A stretch of 64,000 nucleotides of DNA from the NCBI GenBank assembly GCA_050084985.1, contig JBITNC010000001.1:181784001-181848000 (forward strand), written 5' to 3'. Shown piece by piece: positions 11,643-23,584 of this stretch. Source of the DNA: Nageia nagi (taxonomy: Eukaryota; Pinophyta). A model generated the notes under the pieces. The model saw only the letters and a program-made list of their open reading frames with translations. It made no database searches and was not told where the DNA came from. The translations under genes and the position numbers were made by a program. Each line of letters starts with the position of its first letter. The first letter of the stretch is position 1.

Positions 11643-12690
11643 TCATTCTCGATGTTTTAAAGTTAGGTTGTGAGTATAATTAACTATTATTTTGGGCTTT
11701 TCTATAGGCCACAGAAGATAGAAATATATCATTAAATCATATTCTGAGTTAGGAGAACACCATAACTCAAATGCATTGATACAAACAATAACTTGATATC
11801 CATTTACTTTGACATCCCAACCATAAGATTCGCGTGCATCATAGAATGTCAAGGCCATGTTTTGTTGTATTTCAAGAGGCATGGAAAAGATATTTGAATA
11901 CAAAGGAGTAGGAATGTTATGAATAACTTTCATAAAGATATCTTTGTCATACCTACTTTTGAACCCTGGAAGATAACTTCCATTATTCCACACTTTATGT
12001 TCTTTTGATAGTTTTTTTATAATCTCATTTCTAACCCTTATTTGATTCATCATTGTAAGTTCGGCAATACGACAAGCTTGCCTTTGCTCCAACTTTCATT
12101 TCCAAATTGTGTGTCGCATTTGCATGCAAGAAAATCTGTGAATTTGCCTATAGTATTGTTGTGACGTTCTAGGAGGAAAAGCCACAAAAGTATTTGAAAA
12201 ATCATAAATCACCCTTTTATGAGGTAAATAATGTAAAATTTCATCCATCCATTCTAGGCTTTTAGTTAATTTTTTAACGTATTTCAGCCTAGCTAAAAGG
12301 AGTGAATACTCAGTTAATTGGTAATTTATAACGATTCTCGATATTCCATAAGGCCATTGTAGGCAAAAAAATTGTTATTTCTTATGATATTCTTTCCATA
12401 TGGGTGAAATAGATTTGCGGATCTAAAATAATGCTTACTTTGTATCCACAAAAGGTGACTTCCCAATCATTATTTCTACCACAAAACATATGATATGTTC
12501 TTTCATATTGTTCATCAATAGTCAATTGTAAATAATTTAAGAGATTAAGATCAAATCCATGTTTTAAATATGTTAATGCCAAATCACCTAGATATCTTGG
12601 TGGTGGAAATCATACTTATGGTGGCATTATGCTACCTTCAGCAGGTTCCTTTGCTAGATTCATCCTTTCTATTTTAATCATTAACACTTG
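11643..12690 (-). pseudogene. Extra sense-strand ORF downstream of Tat pol, unknown function, internally duplicated
   Basis: After the integrase stop (12768), a further minus-strand reading frame starts near 12690 (MIKIERMNLAKEP). It runs to a stop at 11643, about 340 codons. It is broken by two stops near 12600, one frame change near 12375-12440, and one TGA at 12096-12098. The N-terminal half includes DWEVTFCGYKVSI and, after the frame change, QWPYGISRIVINYQL. The C-terminal half includes GWDVKVNGYQVIV and LWPIEKPKIIVNY. The same order and spacing of motifs in both halves suggests a duplicated domain of roughly 100 residues. I recognise no family. Its decay matches gag-pol, so it probably arrived with the element. 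Confidence 0.6.
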
Positions 12691-12767
12691 ACAAATATCA
12701 ATACTTTTATTTATTTATTATTTCAACAATAAAATAAAATGAAAGAAAACTAATGTATACATTTTTT

Positions 12768-14090
12768 TTATGTATAGAAGGGTTGAAGATGCATGATATT
12801 TATAGGTTCATGCTCTTCATTTCCTTCTAAGTCTGATAAATGATAAGTTCCTTTACCGAATTTTTTCTTAATGATATATGGTCCTAACCAATTTGGAGCA
12901 AACTTATCTCTAAGCTGTCATTCTATTCATGAAGTTTGTTTATTTTCTTTTAAAACCAAGTCACCTATTTTGAACTCACGAATTAGAGCCCTTTTATCAA
13001 AAGATCATTTTATCCTCTCCTGATAAACATGCATATACTCTAAAGCATTAATATGTTTTTTGTCTAACAATAATAACTAATCTAAATGAGTCTATCTTGC
13101 TTCTTCATTGGAATTTTGGTCACTTAGACTTACTCTAAGAGATGGTATTTCAAGTTCTATGGGTAAGATGGCTTTTGTTCTGTATACCAAAGAGAATGGT
13201 GTTGCCCCAATAGGAGTGCGTACACTGGTACAATAAGCCCATAAGGCTTTTGGTATTTGAATATGCCAATCTCTATGAGAATCATTTATTATTTTTGCTA
13301 AGATGTTTTGAATAGTTTTATTAGTAACCTCTACCTATCCATTGCCTTGTGGATAATATGGAGTGGAAAAACTTTGTTTAATTTTATATTTATCACATAT
13401 TTGTTTTACATCCTTATTTTTAAAAATTTTTCCATTATCCATAATTAATTGGTTTGGTACACCAAATCTACATATAATATAATTTTCTATAAAATTTGCT
13501 ATTCGTGAACCAATGGTGGAAGTCATGGGAATAACCTCTACCCATTTAGTAAAATATTCAGTTGCTGTAATTATGAACTTGTGTCCACCAAAAGATGTAG
13601 GTGTAATTTGTCCTATTAAATCTAATGCCCATTTAGAGAATGGCCAAAGTGATTGTATAGGATGTAGTTCTTGAGATGGTTGTGAAAATAAATGAGCATA
13701 TTGTGGACATTTAAAACATTTTTTAACATATTCACAACAATGTTTTTCCATAGTCGACCAATAATACCCCATTCGTATTAATCATTTTACAATTGCAACA
13801 CCATTAAAATGTCCTCCACATGTTCCATCATGGGCGGAGGATATAGCCTTTTTAACATCATTCCATTCAAGACATCTGAGTAAAATACCATTAAAATTTC
13901 ATCGATGCAAGATATCCCCTATCAAATAATATTTAGTTGCTTTAATTTTAAAAGCTCATCGTGATGATTTATTAATGTTTGCAGGAAGAGTTCCAAATTT
14001 TAAAAAATCTGTCAATTCTTTGTACCAATTATCTTTATCAATTATGTCAATATTTAATACGCTTTTTTCTTTATCTTCCTGTTGTAATGA
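12768..14090 (-). pseudogene. Tat integrase
   Basis: This is the C-terminal pol domain that inserts the element's DNA into the host chromosome. The zinc-binding HHCC is visible (HDGTCGGH near 13830 and CFKC near 13712), followed by the catalytic core. Asp of WALDLIG and Asp of MDNG are kept, and YYPQGNG is followed by a stop where Gln is expected and then VEVTNK with the catalytic Glu. Downstream comes RTPIGATPFSLVY and the C-terminal region ending HLQPFYT at the TAA 12768-12770. Other stops lie near 13020 and 12940. The open block 13335-13772 is a real part. The triad survives but the frame does not. Confidence 0.9.
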
Positions 14091-15060
14091 TTATTGAGAT
14101 AATTGAATTATTTCCACTTGAATAGAGGATTTTTTAGGATCTTCTGGGATAAGAGATCCAATAGAAGCCATAGTATCTGCAAATCTATTAGATGATCTTG
14201 GTGCTGCTTCTATACTAAATTGGTCAAAAAAATTTAATAATTTCTCAACTAATGCTTTATACTTTTGAAGTAAAGGCTCTTTACATTGATAAATTCCTTT
14301 CACTTGATTGAAAATGAGTAAAGAATCTCCAATAATCTTAATTCTTTTAATTTTTAATTTAATAGCAGTTCTTAATGCTAATATTAAAGCTTTGTATTTT
14401 GCATTATTATTAGTATAAGGAAATTTTAGTTTAAATGAATATGGTATAGGGATCCCTTGTGGTGTTATAAATACAACACCTGCTCCACCACCTTGTTCAC
14501 ATCGAGAACCATCAAAGTGTATTGTCATATCCCAATCATCTTCAGGTTCTACAGGTATTTCAATTTCATCTAATTGAAACACCCCATCATCGGGTAATTC
14601 AATGACAAGGGGTTTATTGTCTTGCAATGGAGCATCAGTGAGATAGTCAACAATTACTTGTCCTTTTATTGACTTTTGTCCAATAAAATGTAAATCAAAT
14701 TCAGTTAAGTGCATTATCCACTTTGCAGTCCTTGAAATTTGATATGTTTTATTCATCATATATTTCAATGGATCCATTTTAGAGATGATATATGTTGTAT
14801 GATTAAGCATATAATGTCAAAGTTTTTTAGTAGCAAAAATGATAGCAAGACATAATTTTTCCAAATATATATACTTAATCTCGTAGCTCACTAGGGTTCT
14901 ACTCAAATAATATATAGATTGCTCTTTATTGTGTTCATTCTTTTGAGCAAGCATTGTTCTTAAAGCATTTTTAGTAGCAGAGATATATAACAAAAAGGGT
15001 ACATCTTTTCTTGGTGGACTTAAGATAGGAGGCGATAATAAATATCTTTTAATTTCATCG
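14091..15060 (-). pseudogene. Tat double RNase H region
   Basis: The first RNase H, of gypsy type, follows RT (FLLYISATKNALRTMLAQ and YYLSRTLVSYE, ~15000-14870). It continues through IHLTEFDLHFIGQKSIKGQ (~14720-14665). A second RNase H follows: MTIHFDGSRCEQGGGAGVVF (~14530-14470), NNNAKYKALILALRTAI (~14405-14355), GDSLLIFNQVKG (~14320-14285) and RSSNRFADTMASIGSLIP (~14200-14145). The second domain has the DGS..E..D..D pattern of a complete RNase H and marks the Tat lineage. One frame break separates the two near 14815. Confidence 0.88.
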
Positions 15061-16070
15061 AATTCATCTTGTTGCTCTTTGCCCCAATGATATTCGATCC
15101 CCTTTTTTAATAATTTTGTAAATGGTTTACATTTATCAAAAAGTTGAGCTATAAACCTTCTAATGGCTTGTAAATTACCTTGTAAACTTTGTAATTGTTT
15201 GAGATTTGTAGGAGGTGGCATGTCTACTACTGCCTTCACTTTACTAGGATCTATTTCAATTCCTCATCGAGACACAATAAATCCTAATAATTTCCCTGAA
15301 GTTACATCAAAAACACATTTTTTTGGATTTAATCTTACTTTATGTTCTAATAATCTATCTAATACTTTAATTAGATCTTTTCCATGATCTACTCGATATT
15401 TAGATCTAACCAACAAATCATTGACATAATCTTCTACTATGTCGTGCATATAATCATGGAATATATAAGTCGTAGCTCTTTGATAAGTTGTCCTGGCATT
15501 TTTCAATCTAAAAGGCATAACTTTATAACAAAAAGTACCCCAAGGAGTTATAAAAGCTATTTTATGTTGATCTTTAGTAGCTATTTTTATTTGATTATAA
15601 CCAGAAAACCCATCCATTAATGATAACATATCATGTCCTATTGTCGAGTCTACCAAATTATCAATGCTAGGTAGAGGGAAATCATCTTTAGGACAAGCTT
15701 TGTTAAGATCATGAAAATATGTGCATATTCTTATTTTTCCACTTGCTTTTTTCACAGGTACCATATTAGATATCCAATCTGAGTAATTTATAGGTTGTAT
15801 AAATTTAGCTTCTAATAATTTTTGAAGTTCTTCTTTTACCATTAATGCTATAGTAGGATGCATTTTACGTAAATTTTGTTTAATGGGTTTAGCATCAGGC
15901 TTTAATGCTAAATTATGTACTACTAATTTAGGATCTATTCTAGGCATGTCTGCATATGACCATGCAAATACCTTTTCTCATTCTTTTAATAAGGTTATAA
16001 TTTCTTCTTGTTCATTTTCTGTGAGATTTTCTCCTAATTGAATAATTTTAGGATTTTGAGGATTATTACT
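15060..16070 (-). pseudogene. Tat reverse transcriptase
   Basis: RT copies element RNA into DNA. Motifs in order: LGENLTENEQEEIITLLKE and VFAWSYADMPRIDP (leading segment, ~16050-15935), ISNMVPVKKASGKIRIC (~15770-15720), DLNKACPKDDFPLPSID (~15710-15660), DGFSGYNQI (~15615), FCYKVMPFRLKNA (~15520), then the active-site box as YVND (~15420) instead of YVDD. One catalytic Asp is therefore Asn. Downstream are LNPKKCVF and LGFIVSR, then TGA where Arg is expected, then GIEIDPSKVKAVVDMPPP. The long open blocks 15264-15947 and 14817-15239 are real pieces. Confidence 0.9.
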
Positions 16071-17145
16071 AATATTTATTTCTAAGACTTTTTTAGTAAG
16101 CATATGTTACCCTTCTTCTAATTGATTTGGTAATGGTATCCAACCATTGTCATTAACACTATATTCATCATCATATTCTTGAGTTTGTTCATTCGTGTAT
16201 ACTTGATTTTCATAGGAACCTAGTATGTGATCTACATTTTTGAATTCATGTATCGAAGGATTAGATGATATAAGAGAGAAATCAGCAATTATTTCATCTA
16301 TAGAAGTATTGGCTATTATTTTGATTAAATTTTGACTTTCATTAACTTCATCTATTTGTTCATTATTTTGATCTTCAATATCATTCTCTTTTATTGTAAC
16401 CATATTTACCGATGGTATATTTGAATATAAAATGATTGATGATTCGACATTTTTATTTATTTTTTCTTGTATATGTCTTGGTAAACATGAATGATTCCAG
16501 AGTGGCTCAATATTATTAATAAAGAGCATTTTGACACCTTCTAAGACATCCATTTCACTTAATTATTCTTCTCTTATATCAATAATTTCTTATACTATGG
16601 ATTCTTTCTCTAAGATTTCTTCATTATAATCCAAATTCTCTTCTCCTAAATTTTCTAATTTAGTAAGATTTTCACATTTATTTTGATAACCTAATCCACT
16701 TTTATCAGTGGGATATTGGTATTGTAATTCAATTATCTCTCGTGGACCCTGTTCATATCGACCCAATCCTCATCCTTGCCAATTATATTTGTTAAAATAG
16801 TTTAAGACAGATGTTCTTAAACATGGTGATAAATATTTCATGTCATTATTGAAATTTCCTTCATATTTTTGATTGGGTATTGTTGACACAGGATCCCCTA
16901 TCCCTGCATAGATGAACATTGTCTGATTAGGTACTTCTCCTAAAGGCACTATTGTCCAATCACACTAGGTGATTCAGATAATCTTCTCATTTCTTATGAT
17001 GAAGGTATACTAAATACCAAATCATTTATGTCATATTCTCCCATCCCTAAATCCCTTAATTTAACTTTTACTGGATATACATTGGATGAGTCATTATTAG
17101 ATGTAGTATTTACTTGTTTTGATGAAGAAGCTCCATATTTTTTGT
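16071..17145 (-). pseudogene. Tat protease-RT linker
   Basis: This is a variable acidic linker of the polyprotein, decayed. The open block 16107-16553 reads as Asn/Glu/Ile-rich sequence and ends NGWIPLPNQLEEG just before the RT leading segment. Such low-complexity linkers between protease and RT are usual in Tat. No catalytic motif is seen. Several stops occur between 16560 and 17100. Confidence 0.7.
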
Positions 17146-17850
17146 CTAAAGTTTTAGCAACTTTTTCCAAGTATCCTTATCTTGTATAACTATATCACCT
17201 TTTCCTTTTATGACTTTAGATTGATTCATACTTTTATTCATCAATATAGTTGATAAATTAGGAGACGGTAAGGTCATTTTATTTGGATCAAAAATTAAAT
17301 TACAATGTGAGTAAGGATCTGGATCTTTAAACACATAATGAACTTTATGTTTATAAATGTATTTTAAACATCCATGATAAGTTGATGGAACACATTGCAT
17401 TTCTCTAATCCATGGATGTCCTAAAAGAACATTGTATTGTATAATATTTCCTTCAATTATATGTAATAAAGTTTAAACGGTTTTAGCCCCTACTGTAATC
17501 AGTAGCACTATTGATCCCAAAGTTGAACACACTGCATCATTAAACACCCTAATCTATAAAGAAGAAGATAAAATAAGTGAATTTAATAAATTCAAATTTT
17601 TGTATGCAACATCTGAAATTATATTTATAGTTGAACCTTCATCTATCAGAATTCTTTTAAATAATTTCCCATCTACTTTACCTATTATATGTAAAGGTGG
17701 ATCAAGTCCACCTGGTCCATCATTATTTAATTTTTCTTGTTTGTAGAAGGTGATGCTAGGTTGTTGAGATATCCTCAAGCTTTCAACTATTGAAATAAAA
17801 TTATCAGGGTTACTAATATCCACTTGAATTTCTTGTAGAATTTGATTCAT
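17146..17850 (-). pseudogene. Tat aspartic protease
   Basis: Pepsin-like retroelement protease that would cut the polyprotein. The active-site motif is ILIDEGSTINII (~17650-17615); the catalytic Asp is present, with Glu where Gly or Thr is usual. Downstream YNVLLGHPWIREMQCVPSTY (~17440-17385) is the strongly conserved Tat segment that follows the protease core, and the product continues through LKYIYKHKVHYVF. A stop separates the two open blocks near 17550. Confidence 0.85.
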
Positions 17851-17899
17851 AGCCTCCCTATAACTCTCAGACTATTGTAATAATTCAAATAAGGTCATT

Positions 17900-20704
17900 T
17901 TAACTGGAGACATTTTTAATTATTGTTGAAGAGCACCTTTTATCGAAAATTTAGGTTGTTACGGAGGAGGTATAGGTTGTATATTAATTGGGTTTGATAT
18001 CAATTGATTTTTTCATGGATTATCCTATTTATTCTTATATTGTTGTGCTCTTGTAGCTATACCAATCATATGTATTGAATCATATATAGTCCCTATAAAT
18101 GGTATATCCTTATTATTCCATGTATAGTTCATTTGGTTTGGGATGGTTGCTACATTGTTAGCTTGATGTGAAGGTAAGGGGTTTTGATATATCCCTAAAT
18201 TTTGATTCGAAGACACAACAGGATTATCCACATCTATTTTTTGACTATCTATCAAGTCTTAAATTTTATGTTGTAAAGTTCGACATCTATTTGTATTATG
18301 TCCCTTTTGCCTATGATAAGCACAAAATTCATTTTCCTTATACCATTTGCTTCCCTTAGCATTAGGATTTTCAGGTTTATATTCAGGTAATCTAATCATA
18401 CCATTATCACATAATTTTTTAAGTATTTTGGCTAATGGTTCTGCTAATGGGGTAAAATTTCTTTTAGGCTTAGGTTCAACATTTTCTTTGATTTTTGAAG
18501 CTTGACCGAAATCTTCTATCATAGCTATTTGATTATTTTGTGGTTGTTTAGTATTGTTCTCATATTGATTACCCTTTTTGTATTCTTTTTTCTTGAGCTT
18601 TAGTTCTCCATCTTGAATTTTAACTCTTTCTATAACTACTGCCTGAGCAATAGCTTCTTCAAAAGTTCTATGTTGTTGAATTTGGAGAACACTGGCTATT
18701 GGTCTTAAACAACTTTGACTAAATAATTTAACCAATTCCTCTTGCGGTATTGTATAAGGCATACTAGTGAGTATAGCCCACCATCTCAAGATGTAATCTT
18801 GTATAGTTTCATCAGGAAATTGTTACAATCTTGTAAGATCAGTAATTGAAGATTTTTCTTTAATATTGATTTTGAAATGTTCAAGAAATTGATTAGCCAA
18901 TTGTTCGAACATATATAAACTATGCATGGGTAAACTATTATACCAATCTAAAGCTTGGCCTACGAGTGTCATAAGAAATATACGTAACATTAATGAGTCA
19001 TCATTGGCTATCTGATAACTAGAAAATGTAAATTTTCTCAAATGTTCTTTGGGGTCCTCTTTTCCTTTGAATGGTTCTATCTTAGGAAATTCAAACCTAT
19101 ATGGTAGTTTCTTTTTTGGAACACTTGGATGAATAGGTTCATTGCAAATATTCTTGTAATTTAACTTTTGAAGTCCTTGAACATTAATTTCTTAATTTAT
19201 AAAATCCTTCATAAATTCTTCTAATTCTTTATCGGTTCTATGACCTTGAGTGTGCCTATGATATCTTTGAGTATTCGGATCCTTTTCTGAAATTGATCTT
19301 GAAATGTAAGACTCATAGTCAGAAGGAAACTCTGATGGTGGTGGAGGCAATATTTTAAGAGGTGAATGTCATCGCGGAATAGGGATTTTAGGAGGCCTTT
19401 GATATATCCCTTTTCCATGTAGATCGTTTCCTTTGTAATTAGGTTGTCTTGTTTGATTTTGGGTTTGTTCAACCCAACTTTTAATAGAATCTTGTTTTTG
19501 TTTATCATATAATTTTTGAAGTTATAGTTCCTTATCCATTTCCTTTTGTAATAAAATGGCTATCTCTCTATCCATCGCTTCTTGTTTGTCTAAGTAAGGA
19601 TCTTGATATCTTTGTATTTGACTTCCTTCAGGAGTTTTCGATTTCAAATTCCTTATTTTTTGATATTCATCCCACTGTCTTTGTTTTTCTTTCTCCATAC
19701 GTAGATATTGTTCCCTTTTATTTTTTCATTCTCTAATTCTTTAAGTTGTAATTCCTGTAAATGAAGTTGAATCTTGTGCTCTTTATGAAGTCTTTTCTTT
19801 TCTTGTTCTAGGAACTCGTTTCTTTCTTTCTTTGCTTGTTCTTGTTCTATGAATTTTCTTTTATCTCTAAGAAGTTTATCTTCCATTTCTTTTAATTTAT
19901 TCTCTTATTCTTTAATTTTAATGAATTCATCAACATTTAGAAGATATTGCATCTTTGCGGCCTTTTTAATATCATCAGCGTGTATTTTCATGAATTTTTG
20001 ATCGGCTTTTATTTTATGTAATCATCGTTCTTCTAGTTCTTCATAGGAAGGTATCTCTTCTATTTTGTATTTAGATGTCTTTTTATGTAATCCTCCCTTT
20101 GAAGAATAAGATTTCTTTATTTGCTTTATTGAAGGAGCTCTTTGAGATAAATTACTTGTAGGTATTGATACTTCATTTTTTCCTAATTCGAGAGATTTAT
20201 GAGAAAAAGGAGCTCCCTCCTTTTAGATTAAAGAGCTAACCTTTAGACCATATGATAATTGATGAATGACTCTTTCATATTTAACTTTATAAGGCTCAGT
20301 CTCTAGTACCACTATGGTTTCGGCCCGAGATTTAGCATCATCAATTTCTAAGTTATCAAGCCTTTGGTCTAGTTTTCTACATCTCCTGGTAAACTAGAAG
20401 ACATCTTAGGAATATCCCTAAGATTAGCTAGATGATGATGAATTTCAATTAAATCTTCTTCTAACACTTGCATTCTAGCCTTGGCAATAGGTTCTTCTAT
20501 ACTTTGTCTTTGCAATCTAGTTTGATCATAACCACAATCCCAATCTTTACTTTCATAAAGAACTACCTGTGGATCTGATTAATCTAAAGGAGGTGGCCTC
20601 CTAACTGAAGATTCTATCAGATCCATATTGTTTAGATCTATTTCTTAGATTTCAAATGGGTGTTCTCGCATTTTCTTAGCATTCATACTTCTAGTTTGAA
20701 CCAT
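17900..20704 (-). pseudogene. Tat gag
   Basis: Capsid/nucleocapsid protein forming the virus-like particle. The start is placed at the ATG 20704-20702 (MVQTRSMNAKKMREHPFEI). The N-terminal 500 or so codons are Glu/Lys/Gln-rich and coiled-coil-like. The gag domain proper is at ~19040-18700 (GQALDWYNSLP, LANQFLEHF, LFSQSCLRPIAS). A Tat-type zinc knuckle CAYHRQKGHNTNRC lies at ~18330-18290, followed by RTLQHKI, a TAA and DLID. Stops and frame changes are frequent. Open blocks at 18259-18789, 18823-19041, 19221-19508 and 19653-19886 are real parts of it. Confidence 0.85.
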
Positions 20705-22484
20705 TTTTAGATATCATAAACAAGCATCATAAATAAGAAACTCTATTTTTATCTTTTAGATTATATTTTCGAGAAAATAATTTAATGCACAAATAGCCTA
20801 TATGCAAACCTACTTTTAACGATGTGATTATCTTCTTTAACTTTTTCGCATATTTTTAATATCTGAATTAAATGAACGATATGGGTTGTTTATTTTTAAT
20901 CTTTTTAATTTTCCTAGTTTGTTTTGACTAGTCAAGTGTTAAACAAGGTAGGTTAGGAAATTCTAATGTTTGCAAGTTTCTATGGCTTTTGGCTTGGTTC
21001 TAGATGAGTCTCCTTGTTTGACTCCTACCTAAAGGAAAGTTACCTTGGTCATCACCTCCAAGTGTAATTGGCTCTATGGCTTCAAGTGTGTTATGTCGAT
21101 GGTTACAAAGAAGTAAGAATTAATGGTTGGTAATGACATCCAACTCGTTAATGTTCAATTATTCCTTTAAGGCCTTATGAAATGTATTTAAACAAGTAAA
21201 ATACATTTATGCATACTACCCTCCTAAACATTCATATCCATTTACTTATTTTATCTTAATGTGATATAATCAAAAAGTTTATTTTAAGTGAGTCTTGACC
21301 TTAATAAACCCTGTTATTCTTTTTAATTATAATGTGATTCATTTTCCAACCTCTTAATGATGTTCATTAACCCCTTCCAGCTGTGGAAGCATTATGTGTA
21401 ATAAATTCCCTCTTCTTACTAGTCACATATCTCTTCGACCTCCAATGGAGTGGTAAGAGCAGACTTGGTAAGAAGCTGTTAAGTGTAGATAAATTAGTTA
21501 AGTGAGGTTCAATTACTCCTCCAAGAGTCACATATCCCTTCGACCTCCAATGGAGTGGTAAGGGCATACATCTTTAAGAGTGTTAATGTGAAGTATATTT
21601 CCAAATAAGATGTGAATAAATTTTACCTCTTTCACTTAACTTATTTCTGATCACTTAAGATCACTTGAAGTGCAAAAGTGAGAGCATACTTTCTTAAGTG
21701 AAAGTACTTAATGTATTCAAATCCCTCCAATTCATTAACCTTTTAATATGATTTATACTACCCAAACCCCGATTCATTTACCTTAGGTTCATTCCAAATT
21801 AAGTTTAATTCATTTACTCCTTCCAATAGTGGAAGTGTTAAGTGTAGTAAATTACTTCCTCTTACTAATCACATATCCCTTCGACCTCCATTGGAGTGGT
21901 AAGGGTAGACTTGGTAAGAGGTCATTATGTGTGATAAATTAACCAAATTAAAATTAGTGTAAAAAAAGAGACATTTAATTATTCCTTCTTATCAAGTCTA
22001 TTCTGGTCACCTTAGATCACATAAAGTGCAAAGGGAGAGCATAAGTAGGCAAGATAAAAAGTATTAATGTGTACATATCCTTAACCCAAAAGAATAAAAA
22101 CAAACAACATTATTCATAACATACATTAAATAAAAATGCATTTAATGTTTTGCTACCCATTTTCTACATGCACTCTGAGCAAAGAGATCACACGAAATTT
22201 TATCGACTGTCATTTTAAATGCCTACTTACATTTATTGTATTTACATCAGATTAGAAAACATACCAATTTTATAGGGATTGTTGACAATTTTACAGCGAT
22301 CGTTGGCGATTTTGGTATCATCATCGATGATCCTAAAAACACCAAAAAACAAAAATAAAACAATAGATCAAATATATTAAGTTAGTTTCTGATTCCACAG
22401 GATGCAAATAGATTTAAAAATATAATCAAAACAATATGTAATTGATCCTATTTTTTGCTTCAATTCTCTAAATGCATGCAAGGG
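20705..22484 (-). repeat. Tat 5' leader with hairpin-forming direct repeats
   Basis: Non-coding leader between PBS and gag. A ~40-bp block containing CTTCGACCTCCAATGGAGTG occurs at 21423-21460, 21526-21566 and 21866-21906. Its centre CTCCAATGGAG (CTCCATTGGAG in the third copy) is a short palindrome able to form a stem. A larger unit of ~450 bp seems duplicated: CCCTTCCAGCTGTGGAAG near 21364 and CTCCTTCCAATAGTGGAAG near 21818. GTGCAAAAGTGAGAGCATA near 21670 is likewise echoed near 22030. Such stem-loops could be packaging or dimerisation signals, which is inference only. Confidence 0.65.
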
Positions 22485-22502
22485 GCCCTCCTTCTAGCGC
22501 CA
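22485..22502 (-). other. Primer binding site of the Tat element
   Basis: The minus strand reads TGGCGCTAGAAGGAGGG five bases (TAATT) after the 5' LTR end. The TGG pairs with the CCA end of a tRNA. I do not assign the tRNA. Confidence 0.8.
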
Positions 22503-22507
22503 AATTA

Positions 22508-23579
22508 TGTATATTGAATTGTGCACCTAAAATGCAATTTAGCCAAATAAATCATTCAACATAATAAATCAGAACACATTCAATATTACACATCAATAAT
22601 AATGCAGATATTATCTTCAAAAAAGATTTTGATGAAATTTAATACAATAAGAGATTGTTATCGATTTGTATGAATCAGTATCGATTGATTATCGACTAAC
22701 AACGATTGTTATGGATCGGCAACGATCTACGTATGGATTGGCAATGATCTATGTATGGATCGATAGTGATCAATGGTCTCCCACTATTATTGTGCTCATT
22801 GTAAACTTCTAGCTTTTGTCATCGATCTGAGAAATCACCATCGATCGATCTCTAAATCATCGATGATTTATGGCATTATAGTGAACTTTTCACAAAATTT
22901 TGAAATGTTTGTATCTCTTCCTGGTTGTTCTCCTTCACACTTGCTTCTATCGTTCTTTTCCTATATTAACACTACACACAAAAAATGAATGAAAAATAAA
23001 AGCATACCTGCTAATACATATGAATTAGAAGTAAATAACATAATATTAAAACATACTTGATAGTAGATTTGCTATTGATCAAACTTCCAATCTTTGCTTA
23101 CAAACTTCTAGTTTAATTTCTATAGAGCTTCACTATAATAAATTCGGGTCCCTTTATTCACATACAGAGCTTGTATTTATAAGATCAAAAGTTTGTTATT
23201 CTTGAGGTTTTATTATCTCAAACCCACATCCATAATTCCAAACTGTGCATACTAGGCTATTCTAGGCTTAGATTTGTCTATTTTTGAATTATTTAGGGAT
23301 CATCAATGATCATGATAGGTCGTTAATGATTGTTTAGTAAATTTTATACTAATATTAGAATGTTCACCCAATGGTCATTTTTTTTAATGAAAAGGGGTCG
23401 TATGGCCACTTGTTTTGCATCTACTTGAAAAGATCTATCCAATAATAGAGTTTTAAAGCTTGTTTGAGGCTTGTATAAGGAGTTATAATCATTTTAATGT
23501 GATATATATTAGAAAGATACTTATTTTATTTATATATATATTGTTAAATTAAATATAGGGTTTATTTTGAGTGTCTACA
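22508..23579 (-). repeat. Tat 5' LTR (right copy)
   Basis: This 1072-bp LTR is the partner of 4302-5439. On the minus strand it starts TGTAGACACTC and ends CAATATACA, the canonical TG...CA form. It is shorter than the left copy through two small deletions (near 23195 and 23300). Several positions show CG here against CA or TG in the left copy, for example CGGCAACGATC against CAGCAATGATC. Confidence 0.92.
23173..23181 (-). promoter_or_regulatory. TATA-like box of the Tat 5' LTR
   Basis: The minus strand reads TATAAATAC, conserved with the partner LTR at 4967-4975. It is the likely core promoter for the genomic RNA. Confidence 0.5.
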
Positions 23580-23584
23580 CCTAC
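23580..23584. repeat. Target site duplication, right copy (CCTAC)
   Basis: CCTAC directly follows the LTR end at 23579 and equals 4295-4299. It shows that the flanking DNA on both sides was contiguous before insertion. Confidence 0.85.

Larger units (their letters stand above)
4300..23579 (-). mobile_element. Tat-lineage Ty3/gypsy LTR retrotransposon, nested, nearly full length
   Basis: The element is about 19.3 kb, transcribed on the minus strand and bounded by CCTAC target duplications. In transcription order it has: LTR (23579-22508), PBS (22502-22485), a ~1.8-kb leader with hairpin repeats, gag (20704 to ~17900), protease (~17850-17150), a variable linker, RT (~16070-15060), first RNase H (~15060-14600), a second RNase H (~14570-14130), integrase (to 12768), an extra sense ORF (12690-11643), non-coding DNA, an antisense PMD gene (6936-9449 on +), PPT (~5440-5456) and LTR (5439-4302). 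A second RNase H after the gypsy one is the hallmark of Tat, and antisense ORFs between pol and the 3' LTR are known for some Tat elements. All ORFs are broken, so it is non-autonomous now. LTR identity is about 95% by eye, with differences mostly transitions. Confidence 0.9.

Noticed and set aside
15163-15620. Plus-strand ORFs over the RT region
   Set aside because: They are antisense shadows of clear RT and RNase H coding sequence on the minus strand.
21367-21567. Minus-strand ORF with repeated PLHWRSK
   Set aside because: The repetition follows from the leader direct repeats. It lies in the untranslated leader with no gag likeness.
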